A DNA stretch of 64,000 nt from Lunularia cruciata (lineage: Eukaryota > Streptophyta > Marchantiopsida > Lunulariales > Lunulariaceae). This document shows, piece after piece, positions 22,835 through 34,429 of the stretch (its first letter is position 1; each line of letters begins with the position of its first letter). Below the pieces are notes generated by a model, which was not told the origin of the DNA, made no database searches, and saw only the letters and a list, made by a program, of their open reading frames with translations. The translations under genes and the position numbers were made by a program. The stretch lies in the NCBI GenBank assembly GCA_948567375.1, contig OX419760.1:32922001-32986000 (forward strand), given 5' to 3'.

Positions 22835-24110
22835 AAGAAATATACCAAAAATTTCTAAGTAGAATGATTTATAAAAGTGACATAATACTATGAACCCCCC
22901 AAAAGATGAAATTAGCAAAGGAATCCACGTGATTGTATGAAACAAGCTCTAACTTCCCTATCTTAGGTGCTCTTCTACCCTTTGAGAAAGTTACCTTTTT
23001 CTACTTCCCAAATATGCAATCTTCATAGAGACCTACATGTACATTTTCAGATCTGGTAGTTTAGGGTTTAGTTACCTTTCTTCATCATCAAATTCATGCC
23101 TTTTTCACTCATATGCCAAAGATTACCATCTGATATTGTATTTGCAAGCGCTACCATGTCCTTGGTGTTGTTGGCCATGCATAGTATCCACAACTTGTTC
23201 CTTTGTGCAATCAACATAACTCCTTTGGTGATTTTCCATGAACCACCTACAATGGTTATGACATACCCTTCACTATCAAGTTTCTCAGTGGAGATTAGGT
23301 TTCTCTTCAAGCTTGGAACATACCTAACATTATTCAATTTCCATACAAACTGATTTGGCATGTTGATAAGAACATCACCTCTTCACACAATGTCCAAACT
23401 CTCATCATCAGCAAGATAAACTTTTCCAAAATCATCGACAACATAATTCAACATATACTCCTTCTGTTAGGTAGAGTGAAATGAAGCTCACAAATCTAGA
23501 ATCCATGACTCCATAGGACTTTCTACACTAAGAATAAAGACATCATTGACTTCCTCTGCAATCATATTTATAGAATCCTTGTTTTGCACCTTTCTTGGAT
23601 TCTTCTTTATGAGCCAACAATTCTTTCTTCTATGCACCTTCTTGTCACAATGCCAACATCCATCACCTTTTGATCCAGACTTAACTGATTTCCATTGAAC
23701 TTAATTGGCTCTTGATCAAGTTGAACTTATTGATGTGATTGGTGACCAAGTGACCTTTGCTCATCTTCAGGTTGAATAAAAAACACATCAAGTACACCTT
23801 GTTGGAAGCTCATGCATATTTCTCATGCATATTAGACAAGGTTTTCAATAGACTTGTTATCATCTTCTTGTCTAAAACATTGAATGCAACATTTCTAACT
23901 AGCATCAAACACATACAACTCCCAAAGCTTGTTGATTCATCAAATCCTAGTCTTCTTGTGATATGGATTTTGGTTTCACACATCTGACAGGTACATGAAG
24001 TTTCTTCTAATACATACAATACTCAATCTACAACTCTTCAAAACCAAAATCTTTGCTATCAAATTTATCTACCTTGACATTTCCTTCTTCTAATACAATT
24101 ACTCACACTC
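22835..24110 (-). mobile_element. Copia fragment, upstream half (gag to integrase)
   Basis: Minus-strand Gag remnant (24090-23690: KFDSKDFGFEEL, QQALGVV, NKVYLM.FLFNLKMSKG with one stop-free stretch). A knuckle-like segment follows near 23650, then the pre-integrase region (WKLNNVRYVPSLKRNLIST at 23340-23285; HMSEKGMN near 23090) and the start of integrase, ending at YVTFINHST, a stop, then KFLVYFL (22840). The next residues of the protein are found at 7655. Stops and frameshifts show it is dead. Confidence 0.8.
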
Positions 24111-25230
24111 TTCCCTTCGAACCTATCGCAAGGAAAGTAGTTGTTAGAGATCCTATGTAATCTATCAGGGTCTCTCGGGCTGCAATCCCAAGTGTTGGGA
24201 TCAACCTTTTACAACAAGAAAAGAGATAATGAAAGAAAGAAAGAATATGGAAAATAAGAACACTCGAGCGCAAGCTTTTTAGGTGGTTTGGAGTCTTTTG
24301 CTCCTACGTCCGAGCAAGCACATATCAAAGAATCAGAAAATTTTACTATCGTATCAATACAAGTTACAAAGATCCCTAGAAAGTAAGAAACTTCTTACAT
24401 AGAATCTCTAACACGTGCATCCAATTTCGAGAGCTGATCTTTCCAAGAGTCTAACATGATCAGTTTTCTCTCTTGACCAGCTACAGCAAGTCGAAGGACT
24501 ACCACATTCACCAAGAAAGAACATACAGATTTCCTCTTTCATGTAAATCTTTTATCCCGACCTTGGAGGACAATCTGTGCCGTAGATCTCGGCGTCACAG
24601 ATAAGATTAATCGAACGGGAACAAGTAGGGATGATGCTCTGCATCCTAACAAAATCTGCCGCAAGCTCTGGTACGTGTGCTTTTGTCTATGATAGCAGAA
24701 TGCACTGCAGCTGGTATGAAAATCGGGAGTTGCACATTAGTAGGTGGCACTCAATTCCACTGTAGATTGCAGACTGGTTCCACTAGAAGTTGGAACAAAC
24801 TGCATATCAGTAACATGTAGTGTATATCTTAGCTCAAGTATTCACATAGGTGAAAAGAAGATCTATCTATATCTATCCGTGAATGACAGTCCGCCTGAAT
24901 CTTGCACATGAGATCTAGAGGATTCCCTGAACATGAAATCTAGAGGTTATGCAGTTCATTGTACTGAAAGAGTTGAAGATAACCGAGTGTGATGAAGAAG
25001 GGGAAGGGAGAGTTTACTACAGTTCTGAACTCGTTTGTTCAACAGCTCCAGTTCCTTTAAATGTATGAAATGGAATGATTTGATTTCAGCAGATGCCGAG
25101 GTTGTGTTGACCTAGGGACTTCTGTATGCTAGAGGGAAGAACCCTATGATTAAGCTTCGCTGACACTGACAACTGGGTTCATGTTAATCGACTTGTATGA
25201 TAAATTTGAGCCGACGAAAGTATGATCTTG
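24111..25230. other. Possible copia 5' LTR and flanking DNA
   Basis: No gene seen. The stretch at about 24230-24330, with GGTGGTTTGGAGTC and CTCCTACGTCC, resembles a sequence block common in plant copia LTRs. It lies just upstream of the copia gag on the minus strand, so a 5' LTR is likely between about 24130 and 24900, but I could not place its ends. Confidence 0.35.
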
Positions 25231-25510
25231 CCTTCTATTCCCCAACTCCCCTTCCTTGTCTATCTAAAATCTCCTTTATGTCCATTCTATACTCGGTAAG
25301 TATATTCCCTGGGATGTTGTTAGAGCAATTTGAAATCGTCTCGACTGTCGTATGGGGAATGTATAGCTCAAAATAATGTTCCGTCCTTCCATTCTCAAAG
25401 TTGGTGTGTCTCAACCAAGATGGCTGCACCACCTTCTGCCTGCTGATATTAATCACAAACAGGATTGTGTTTGCCCATGCGCTGCTGGTTAATGTTATGG
25501 ACTGTACTTG

Positions 25511-27780
25511 TTAATCGTCTTTTTTCCTCCTTGAACACGACAAGATATAACACAATCCAACTCCTATCAAGATTACTATTGCTGAAAAACAACCAGGGGG
25601 ATAGGCATCATGATTTTGAATTTGATCACCGGTTTCATCACGAGTTGGGATTTGCTCTTGCCTGCGGCTTTGGTCCACCCGGGAGGGGACGAGTGTAATT
25701 TCTGGTAGAGGTCTAGGTGACGAAGAAAAAGCATCACGACGGCCGCTGCCGAAGGTTGGAAAGCCACTGGGAGGCAGTCTAACACTAGAGCTCCTCGATG
25801 CTCGGGGCCCTCGAACTCTTTCCGCGATGGAGTCTCGTAGTAGCTGGCACTCGAGGTCGTCTTCGGCCCATTTGAGCACATGGTCTAGCATTTTGAGTAC
25901 CTCGACGTCTAACTCATTGCTTCCAGCACGGGCCAGCAGAAGAGCCTGGTCTCTATAGGATTCTCGACGCTCATGGAACTTCTCCTGGACTCCGGAGGAC
26001 GGAAACCTCTCGAACAGGCGACCACGAACGTTAATGTCATCACAGGCGATGGAGAATATCTTCTCCTTGCGTTGATCGAATGGACTTTGCGTCATATCAT
26101 TGTCGATAATAGTCCACCGGTCGTAGGTGTGCCCGTCGCTTCCTTTGACGGGGTCGCACATCAGTTCGAAGGTTATCGGATCACGAAACTCATCGTCCTC
26201 GTCGGCCGTGGCACTGCGTCTGTGTTTGTTCCCCTTTCCTGGACGTGCAATACCGGTGAGCATTCCACATCCATCCACTCTTACGTAAAACAACGAACCT
26301 AATTGCTTGCAACTAAAGAAAAATTTGACAATGCAAAGGTAACCAATGTTCAAGTTACTCAGCCGAGATTTGAAATGTACTCAGGATCACTACTCAGCTG
26401 TTTTGTAATAACTGGTAGATGAAGCACTAGTCTCACCACTCACCTGTTACAGATTCAGCAATCTCCTTCATCCTTGAGTTGAAAAGGTCCTGCTTTTTGC
26501 CGGCACTGGATACATGCTGCACATCCATGAATGAACATTGAGGCAGGCCCTAGTACATGTGACAGGTTTATGCTTAAGTTGAAAATCCTCATATCTGAGC
26601 TTTGCGTTGTGGGCTACTTCAAAAAATTCCTTTGTCCATGTGACAGGTTTATGCTTAAATTGAAAATCCTCATATCTGAGCTGCGCATTGTGGGCTAATT
26701 CAAAGAATTCGAAGGATTTAATAATACAAGAAATTTTGCAAGAGTTTTCTCATTGATAGACGTTTGCAGCAAGTTGTGCCTCAATCTGTTGACCATTTCT
26801 GGCACCCTTGTTGATTGATCGTCTTATCAAGGCAATTTATCGGTCTATCTATACACGACTGAAGGAGAGGTAATCTTCATTTCCACTAGGAGTGTGCCAG
26901 CTAGCAGATTCTTGAACAAGGGATGCCCCCCATCGAATTGTGGGTGGAGAAGGTAGCAACACTGTGGAAAAGGTAGGTCATCTACCCATTCTGGCTCATT
27001 TGCAGATCTGGTGTCCCTGCTGGCCAATGTGAACCCTACCTCATTGGGACTGGGTGAAGTGAATGAAAATTCACTAGATTCTTCCTCTAGTAAAGGCTGC
27101 CAATCGTCTGACCAAGATGGTACACAAAATCTGCTCAGCTAGATCTAGTTGAGGTGAAAAAGTGTTACTTACATCAAGTGTTGCGTGCACGAGTGTTAAC
27201 AAGAACGTATCACCAAGATCTTGTCGCTGCAATTCGAGTTCCTCAGTCGGTTTGTATGGAGACCAGCGAGATCGGAAAAATCCGTCTTGCGAGCAAGACT
27301 GCACAAAGTCGGTAGTCTTCTTCAGCTTCTTCATTAAGGAGTCTGTAGCAAATCATGAAAGGAATCACCTATCATATCTCAGTGGAGAACGAACGCAGCT
27401 AGGGACAAACAATGGGACGAAGTACAAACTTATGTTATGAAACAAGAAATGTTATCGACATCATATGATGGAGGTAGGGGGAAGAGAAATAGTTAATAAA
27501 TGCCCCATGCCCTGAATGACCGCAGACCGTAATGCCTTCGAAAGTGAGACGAGTCTTCTGGGGGGATCTTACCTATCGCAGGTGCTTGTCCAGAAGTTGT
27601 CACGGGAAGATTTTCTTTAAAGAGGTTCACCATCTCGGGAAGGGCACGCAGAAAAAGATTGACCTCTTTCTCCAGCATACTATTGCCTTGGGCGATCGAC
27701 CTAGTTTGCAGTTGCTGCAGACTCTCCATCAAAGTTTCCGCACCATGCTCCACCTGCTCAATCGCAGATGGATCAGCCAT
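25511..27780 (-). CDS. U-box E3 ubiquitin ligase-like protein with C-terminal membrane anchor
   Basis: Five-exon model: 27780-27573, 27342-27173, 27138-27040, 26516-26444, 26238-25511. All introns are GT-AG, phases agree, and the total is 1,278 nt, i.e. 425 residues. Residues 1-126 are helical (LMKKLKKTTDFVQSCSQ) and vaguely recall the N-terminal helical domains of plant MLKL/RPW8-type proteins, which is a guess. The U-box spans about 200-265 (RDPITFELMCDPV, GHTYDR) and would bind an E2 enzyme. Residues 400-418 (CFSAIVILIGVGLCYILSC) form one membrane helix followed by SRRKKDD, as in tail-anchored proteins. Exons 1, 2 and 5 are firm; the 3/4 boundaries are less so. The alternative is two genes: exons 1-3 reading on to a stop at 26845, and a separate U-box gene. 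Confidence 0.7.
26556..26717. repeat. 81-bp tandem duplication in a U-box gene intron
   Basis: Two near-identical units start CATGTGACAGG at 26556 and 26637. They lie in intron 3 of the U-box model. Confidence 0.8.
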
Positions 27781-30640
27781 GGTACCAAATTCGGAAGGAG
27801 AACAGAAGACTAGATTAACGGGCTTGGATGATTGTCAGCCCTCACAGATTCTAGCGTCTCTGACCAGGGGAGGCAATCGACATTCGGTTTTCGCCATAGA
27901 TGCAAAACCACCCTGTGCCGAAGAAGAATTCGGAAATCAATCTACGTTACGAGACATTTAGAACATACTACACAAGCCTGGGGTGATCAATGATGCTCAG
28001 ATTGGAGGTTAGAAGTCGATAGATAGGGACACGCTTTCAGAACATGGTTTCTTGGCCCCACAGAAGATGAGCGTGAGGTTGCACCAGGCTGGGATGAGCA
28101 TGTGGGCGATGAGGACTTAGATACAGCTAAAGCGTTTCCGCTTAAATTTTGTCATTCTGAACTCTCTCTACATGCCATCAGATTCCCATGAACGTCTTCC
28201 ATACATCTAGCTTCTGCTGCGGTCTGTTAATCGAGATTGAACTTGATAGATTGAGTGATCTGCCTGTCTCGATAGATGGATGCAGCTTGAGACTTCGTTT
28301 TCCAGATAATGGAACAGGAAGATAGTGCCACGAATCCATCCAACGGATTGCGCGGTTAGAGTAATAGTCAAGATGAGGCTACTTTGAGAACTGTTCTTCA
28401 CAAGTGATGACCTTCCAACATCTATAAACAACACCTGTGTGCTACACCAATAGGTTGTTGCACCGGGAACGGACAAGTAAATCTGCTGTCTTTGCTGTTC
28501 GTTAAGTCGGTTTTGGCTTATACAAGGCACAGACTGTATCTGTTTGACTGAGCAAACTTGTAGATGTGGTCATCCCCTGCTTCTCTGCAGTCAATGATGA
28601 ACAGGGAATATTAAACGTAGGCACTACATAAGGTATTGTCTGCGGTCCAGATGCTGAACTTTGAAACAATTGTATCTTGCAGAATGCCTGAAAGAGAATG
28701 GTTCGAGATCTATCGTATGCAAAGACTTGACTTGTCATGTTACATTTCTGCCTTTGGATGGGATGGGCAAAAAACGATCTTTTGATAGATAGTCGAAAGT
28801 GAACTCTCACCCACCACTTTCTGTCGACATTGAATTTGCTGTCAGGCTTGATCTAGACTTTCAGAAAAGTATGAGTCGCTCGGTGAATTCCATGAGTTTA
28901 TGGTTGCACTGTGTCTCTACGAGATAGAGCATGTTATCTTCTGGTACGGAATGGACAGTGATGCGCTCATTCTTATGTTTGGACATTGATTTTGGGCAGA
29001 GCAGGAACATTCCTGTATGTAGTCTCCTCTGTAGTCTGCTTGATGGGATCGACAAGAAGGTCGATTGATATATGCGACGGCCTCTTCTAGCCAAACATGC
29101 CCTGAAATTTGAAATGTTTTACAAGAAGTTCCAAGAAGGCTTGAGAAGCACTAGCCTGAACAGAAATACGAGATTTCGCATGGGTACGATTCCTAACCTG
29201 ACATAAGTGGGAGCTGAAATCCGAATTGCTGTTTACTTTTGAACGTAAGTATTCTAGATTTTCACCAAACGGTACCTGTTGTTTCGCCGGATTTCTCAAT
29301 GCTTCTCTCCACATCAATTCACATGTCGCAAGATTTGCAATGGATGTGGAAAATTGAGGTGATTGGGATTTCTTTGAAGCTGTGATCCACCAAATCACAT
29401 GGAGCAACAAAGGCTTAAATGTCGTTTTGTCATATACGGGTAATAAGTGAAAGTAGAAGTGATTAAGTACCTTTGCGTTGGGGTTTGAATCCGAAGCTCA
29501 AGGATAACCGTGGCAACGCGCTTTCTGATGGCAAAACTTCGAGTGGGGATGTCAACTCATGCTTCTATCCGGGAAGTCAAATTGAAATTGTAACAAACTT
29601 CTTCTTTCGACATGGAAATAGAGGTCCATTGGAGGACATTCTCCAATAGACCTCAATTCTCCGGTGTGAATTGACAACCAGGTCTCCATCGGGCAGTAGA
29701 AGCAGGAAGCGAAGTTACCCACCACACATACCTGAAAAGATTCAGGGCCTACTGGGCCTCGTTTAGAACTTAAGCGGAGTCACATTCTGAACTCAGTCCT
29801 CAAGAACTTCATCTCTGCTCTGAAATCTCTAATCACCGTCGTCTGTTTCGATCGCCTCCATTTAGATACCAAATCCATCAATCTTATGCCAAGGAGCTCC
29901 TACTGCCAGACAGGAGTATCCCTTGCAGAGTTTCCACATCGACAGTCCAGGGCTTCTGGTGACACTGGGCTGCAGAATGCTTTCAGCGTTTGGGTCAACT
30001 TGGAGGATCAAATTCTCGAGGGAGGAGATTTAGAGCACGCATGCACCGCGAAGAACTCTTGGTTGGTTGCCACAATGTCCCGTGCTGCTGCTGCGGGGTG
30101 TGATTTGATGAAAGAAGATTGAAATTTGTGATTGCTGAACCTGTGGGTGGTGGGAATGGGACTCGGTGAAGCCGAGTGGTGGTCAGTGATCTGAGAATGG
30201 AGAGTTATTAGTTAGTTGGACGTTGGTGTGATTGAGAAGCTGGGAGGAAGAGAGAAGGTGGGGCATCTATAGGTGGGAGCAAGGGAGTCGATTGTAGGTA
30301 GGTGGGAGGTGAAAGCTGCTACCGTAGTAGTAAATGGAGAAGTTGTTGGTATTTTCCTTAGTTCAGTCGATTGGTCGTGACTGTGTGTGGTCTGATACAA
30401 ATTAGCACCGGGAGGACTCTTGCGAGTTTTATCCGAGGGGTATATTCACAGTTACGCACAACAGCAGCAAGATAAGATTCTAATTTCTGAGGAAGTGAAG
30501 AGCAATCGTTGAGCGACCAATCGTTGTCCGTGGAGCGTCGAAGGCTTTGAGAGTTGAAGGACGATGATTTCAGGATCTGATCTCATTCTGAATTCCATCG
30601 AGATCTTTTCTGGAGAGCGTGGAGCGTTTGAAGTCTCCAT
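27781..30640. other. Unassigned host-like sequence
   Basis: No gene recognised. Open stretches on the minus strand (29410-29087, 29094-28861, 28810-28502, 78-107 codons each) could be exons. The one at 29320-29180 (REALRNPAKQQVPFGENLEY) ends near a GT donor. I found no consistent spliced frame and no known domain. The promoter of the U-box gene should lie just upstream of 27780. Confidence 0.3.
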
Positions 30641-30755
30641 CGATCGTTGACGAGGGTAAGTTCAGGGTATAAACAGGGGGTGAGAGAGGAAGGTACGCAA
30701 CTACAACATCAACACCATGAAGGGTACAAAGCTCTTGTACCTGCGAAGAGCTTCA

Positions 30756-31751
30756 TCATTTTGGAGATAGGATCGAGGTCCGAGAAAGCGGAATTGACAC
30801 CAGCACTACGTGCTTCTTTGGCTTTACAGGGACATACTTCTTTCGAGTTTTTGGCCGGAGCGAAATAACAATTTTATGGAGTACAGGAAGCGAGAAGGAG
30901 GTAGGGAAGGTTGTACAAGGGATTGAACTACAGGTTTTATATAAATATGAGGCATTACCTCGTTCATAAGGAGAGTCTGACTCCTGAATGAGTTTAATTT
31001 CAACAATGAGACGGGCGGATCTTGAATGCGAACTTGCGCTGTACATATTGGCAAGCGGTTGAGATGCATGCAATGGAACGGAGGCGATGTTCTGTAGAAC
31101 CACAGCCCAAGCTTTGGACCGAGAGCCGGACTCATGGCACCCATCAAATTGTTTCCAAGGGATCCTCTCGTGCATCTCTACCATCTGCCAGTGCAGTGTA
31201 ATTCCCCAAGTCCTGACAACAGCAACTATTTCCCAAGTCCTAAAGTCCCTGGGGCAGGCAGCGAATCTGGTGACTTTGGAAAGAAAGAAAAGAAATCGAT
31301 CTTGCCATGTCGGGTGGAAGACAAGCTCCCACCATGGCAGTGCACCTTCAAGGCAATGGCAAATGCGTCCGACAGTTATATCATTCAGAATTATGTGTTT
31401 TCGATCGACTAGCCCATGAGCTCCTTGAATTGGGAGTCTGATGTCAGGGAGTTCCATGAAAGCTCTTTGCACTCTCCTTTCAACTGTTGGCACTGAGACA
31501 CTCGACAACTCATTGCATACCTCGCATACTGTTATGATCTGTTTACATCTCTCGTTGATATCTCCATTTGAAGAGAGACAATTCATCTTCAAGATTATGA
31601 TGAAAACTTTCTTCTTGTACATCTCCACTTCTCGTGCTTTAATATGAAAAATCACTTGAGTGGTACTAGTGTGCATACTGATTGAAAAGATGAATGGTGG
31701 GGGGTAACCATTCATGTTATCATTCAGTATGAACCTGTTCATAATCATCAT
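30756..31751 (-). CDS. Unidentified 331-codon open frame
   Basis: A long minus-strand frame with no domain I recognise. Composition is plausible for protein only in the middle (about 31500-30950, e.g. RLPIQGAHGLVDRKHIIL). The first part is low-complexity. Overlapping open frames of 92-110 codons exist on the plus strand at 31087-31419. It may be an exon of a host gene, or chance. No start or splice site could be chosen with confidence. Confidence 0.25.
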   Translation of the reverse strand: MMIMNRFILNDNMNGYPPPFIFSISMHTSTTQVIFHIKAREVEMYKKKVFIIILKMNCLSSNGDINERCKQIITVCEVCNELSSVSVPTVERRVQRAFMELPDIRLPIQGAHGLVDRKHIILNDITVGRICHCLEGALPWWELVFHPTWQDRFLFFLSKVTRFAACPRDFRTWEIVAVVRTWGITLHWQMVEMHERIPWKQFDGCHESGSRSKAWAVVLQNIASVPLHASQPLANMYSASSHSRSARLIVEIKLIQESDSPYERGNASYLYKTCSSIPCTTFPTSFSLPVLHKIVISLRPKTRKKYVPVKPKKHVVLVSIPLSRTSILSPK

Positions 31752-31998
31752 AAATATACCTCCACATCATCAAACAAAAAGTGATGCATGTAGATGTGAA
31801 TGTTTCTTGACACAAACATCAACTCGGATATCTATCCCGGGTCGACTTACGCTACAGGCCGGTAAAGTCCTCATAGTTTACTGTATGAACACTGACTTTA
31901 CGGGATTTCAACTACGGAGATTCAGATTCGTAACCTTCCTGTCAACAAGATGAACAGAATCACGGCTGCAAATCCTAAACTGAACCCAATAGTCAAAG

Positions 31999-32112
31999 AC
32001 TCTATAGACTGTATTGGGGCTTAGCCCCATGTTACCTTTTTTGTCTCTCCCTTGTACGGCTTGATGGGGTCTTCCCATCCTTCGTTTTTCCTACGCGGTC
32101 GCCTTTCTTTCT
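31999..32112 (+). mobile_element. 5'-truncated LINE insertion (3' tail only) with 11-bp TSD
   Basis: 114 bp matching the 3' end of the LINE at 41000-43800, including the block ending GCGGTCGCC and a T-rich end. It is flanked by perfect AATAGTCAAAG at 31988-31998 and 32113-32123. It lies at the 3' end of the LRR pseudogene. Confidence 0.85.
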
Positions 32113-32123
32113 AATAGTCAAAG

Positions 32124-34205
32124 CTTTATTTGATATCCACGAATTCATCCCCTCTTGGGTACCACCTGTATCTGTCGTCGTGGATGAACTTGTTGGAGAA
32201 TCCTTGATGCAGGGAGTCAAAGGGAAGTCGCAGGGGCCAGGGTTTCCTTGGACACAGGCAGCATAAAACCGATCATTGATGCCTCCGGGAATATGTCCAG
32301 ATAGCTTATTGAAGGAAACATTCGAGTAACCTAATGATGAAAGTTGTGAAGATGTACCGGGTATACGTCCCACTAGTTGTTTGTCTCAAAGGTACAGTGA
32401 TGCCAGTTCCAGAAGCTTCCCATATCCTTCGGGAATGGGGCCGCTGAATGCGTTGCCTGTGTGTAGAGAAGACGTTGAAGGAGTCGGAGCTGTTCAGGAA
32501 GGGGTTCCAAGAAGCGATTGTGCGAGATACCAAAATAAGTTTTGTAAAAAGGTCTGTCAGTTGCAGAGTTCCTCCTTTGGTGGGGAGAGAAATGTGCTCG
32601 TAAGGCAGGGTATCTGGATCACTTTCCGGATCCGAGCCTCTGTAACTTTTGACAGTCCTAAAGCCTGTAAGCTGTGGGAAATTCACATCAGCAGATATGA
32701 TGCCACCTAATTTCTTGGACGACAGGTCAAGCACCTGCAGAGATTGAAATTTCGTCAGCCAGTCGGGGAACCTGTTAAATCTCATGCAATGTCCAAGAGA
32801 GGAGCACAAAATACACACTAGAGGCGGAAAATCAGATACACACACAAGAAGTAACGGAGGTCACCAGTCCCTCCTGAATATGGAGTGCAGAAAATTAGGT
32901 TGCCAAGAGGTTGTATCCTCTCACCTCAATTAACTAGAACTGCAGTAACTGCGCAGCACTACCCATCTACCAAGGTACTTTAGCTAGCACATGTTTCTAC
33001 AGAACCCTCCCATCAATTGATTACTGGTTACCGGGAGGACCCGCAACGAAACTTTCAACTGTTCTAGTTACCATGGAACGAGGTCGTCGATTGGAGCAGA
33101 TGGTCAGTGCTCCAATCGACGACCTCGAGTACTGTGCAGTTCCCCAGTGAAGGTGGAACGTATCCGGTGAAATATTGTTTTTGAAAGACGGAGATCTAAG
33201 CGTCGCCCCCATATGTCCCACTGAGGCCGAAATCCGTCCTTGGAATCGATTGTTCATTAGCGAAAGGTAAAAACGATCATCCGCTTCACCTGTCAGTTTA
33301 TTATTCGAGGAGAGAGGACAGGTTGTTTAGGCTAGTGCCGAGACATCCGGTCAGCAGATTTGACGAAAGATTCAAGGACCATACAGCTCTTGGCTCAGGA
33401 TCGAAGGAATGCCATGGAAGGCCCTTGAAGAGTCGCATTGATCAGTTTCGAAGATACATCCAGCATGAACACTGGAAAAGAAGAATTGGTGAGGTTTCTT
33501 TGAGGAAGCGTTGTGAATCGATACTTCGGATAGAAAATAGCTGGCGCGTCCATGAAAGGTGAGGGCATTTCCGTGGGCTGATTCCTGGATAGATCCACAT
33601 AGACTTGAGTGAAAGCTAACACTTCTCCACAGTGTCTGGACTGCCCCTGTCAACTGGTTGCTAGATAGTTGCCATTTCCGATAGTAGATATGAAGTTGCC
33701 ATCCATAGAAATACGGCAACTAGATTTCATCAGGGTATGAATCCCATACTCATATATGTGTCAAAGCTCATAGTGGAGAGTGACAACTGGATTTTGCCTG
33801 TCAACCGGTTGTTCGCTAGCATCAACCGAAAAAATAAAAGATTCCCTAGCTCTTCTGGAATTGTACGGAGAATTCGTTCTTAGATAGGTCTAACCAGAAC
33901 ATACGCGACCCTCGAAGGCCTGTAGGAATTCTACCCTCAAACTGGCTGGAGTCTACTTTCAGAATGTTTAAACCTGGCTGTTCAAACAGTTGTTGATTCG
34001 GGTATCGTAAAAGATTGTGACCGACGGCTAGGTCGATTAGAGTTGACACATTACCCACCCACTTAGAAGACTGAAGAGAATTCCAACTAAGATCTAAGTA
34101 TAACAGACCTGGCAAAGGAATGGGTGTCCGCAATATAAAGGAATCACGCATGCAATAGCAAGATAGATAAAAACTATTCTCCATGATGTTCCATCTTGCT
34201 CTCAA
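32124..34205 (-). pseudogene. LRR receptor-like protein pseudogene
   Basis: Minus-strand leucine-rich repeats occur in several frames: LLYLDLSWNSLQSSKWVGN and FWLDLSKNEFS (34110-33860), NNRFQGRISASVGHMG (33250), LQVLDLSSKKLGGIIS (32745), FSGPIPEGYGKL (32440) and SNVSFNKLSGHIPGG (32320). A closing GNPGPCDFPLTPC capping motif is near 32230. These are the hallmarks of plant LRR receptor-like proteins or kinases. The repeats are broken by stops (one within the repeat near 32390) and frameshifts. No signal peptide, membrane helix or kinase could be joined to them. The LINE insertion truncates the 3' end. An N-terminal Cys-containing cap may remain at 34400-34210. Confidence 0.8.
33080..33126. repeat. 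Perfect 19-bp hairpin inside the LRR pseudogene
   Basis: The arms GAGGTCGTCGATTGGAGCA (33080-33098) and its exact complement (33108-33126) are separated by 9 bp. Confidence 0.9.
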
Positions 34206-34429
34206 CTTCGCCCGTGCAACCTCACTTCAGCTCATCAACTCTGTACATGCGCTACCATCCATGTCTTACTGCTCTGCTCATTGCACCATTATTGAAGTCC
34301 AGGAGGTATTCGCTATCACAAATTGCACCGTTTGCAGAGTTAAAGATTCCCTCCGGAAAGACAAAAGAAGACTTGCACACAAATATCCCATCTTTCAGGA
34401 CAAAATTGTTTGACTTTTGATGTCAAGAC

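Noticed and set aside
30756-31751. Calling the 331-codon frame a firm gene
   Set aside because: Low-complexity start, overlapping open frames on the other strand and no recognised domain.
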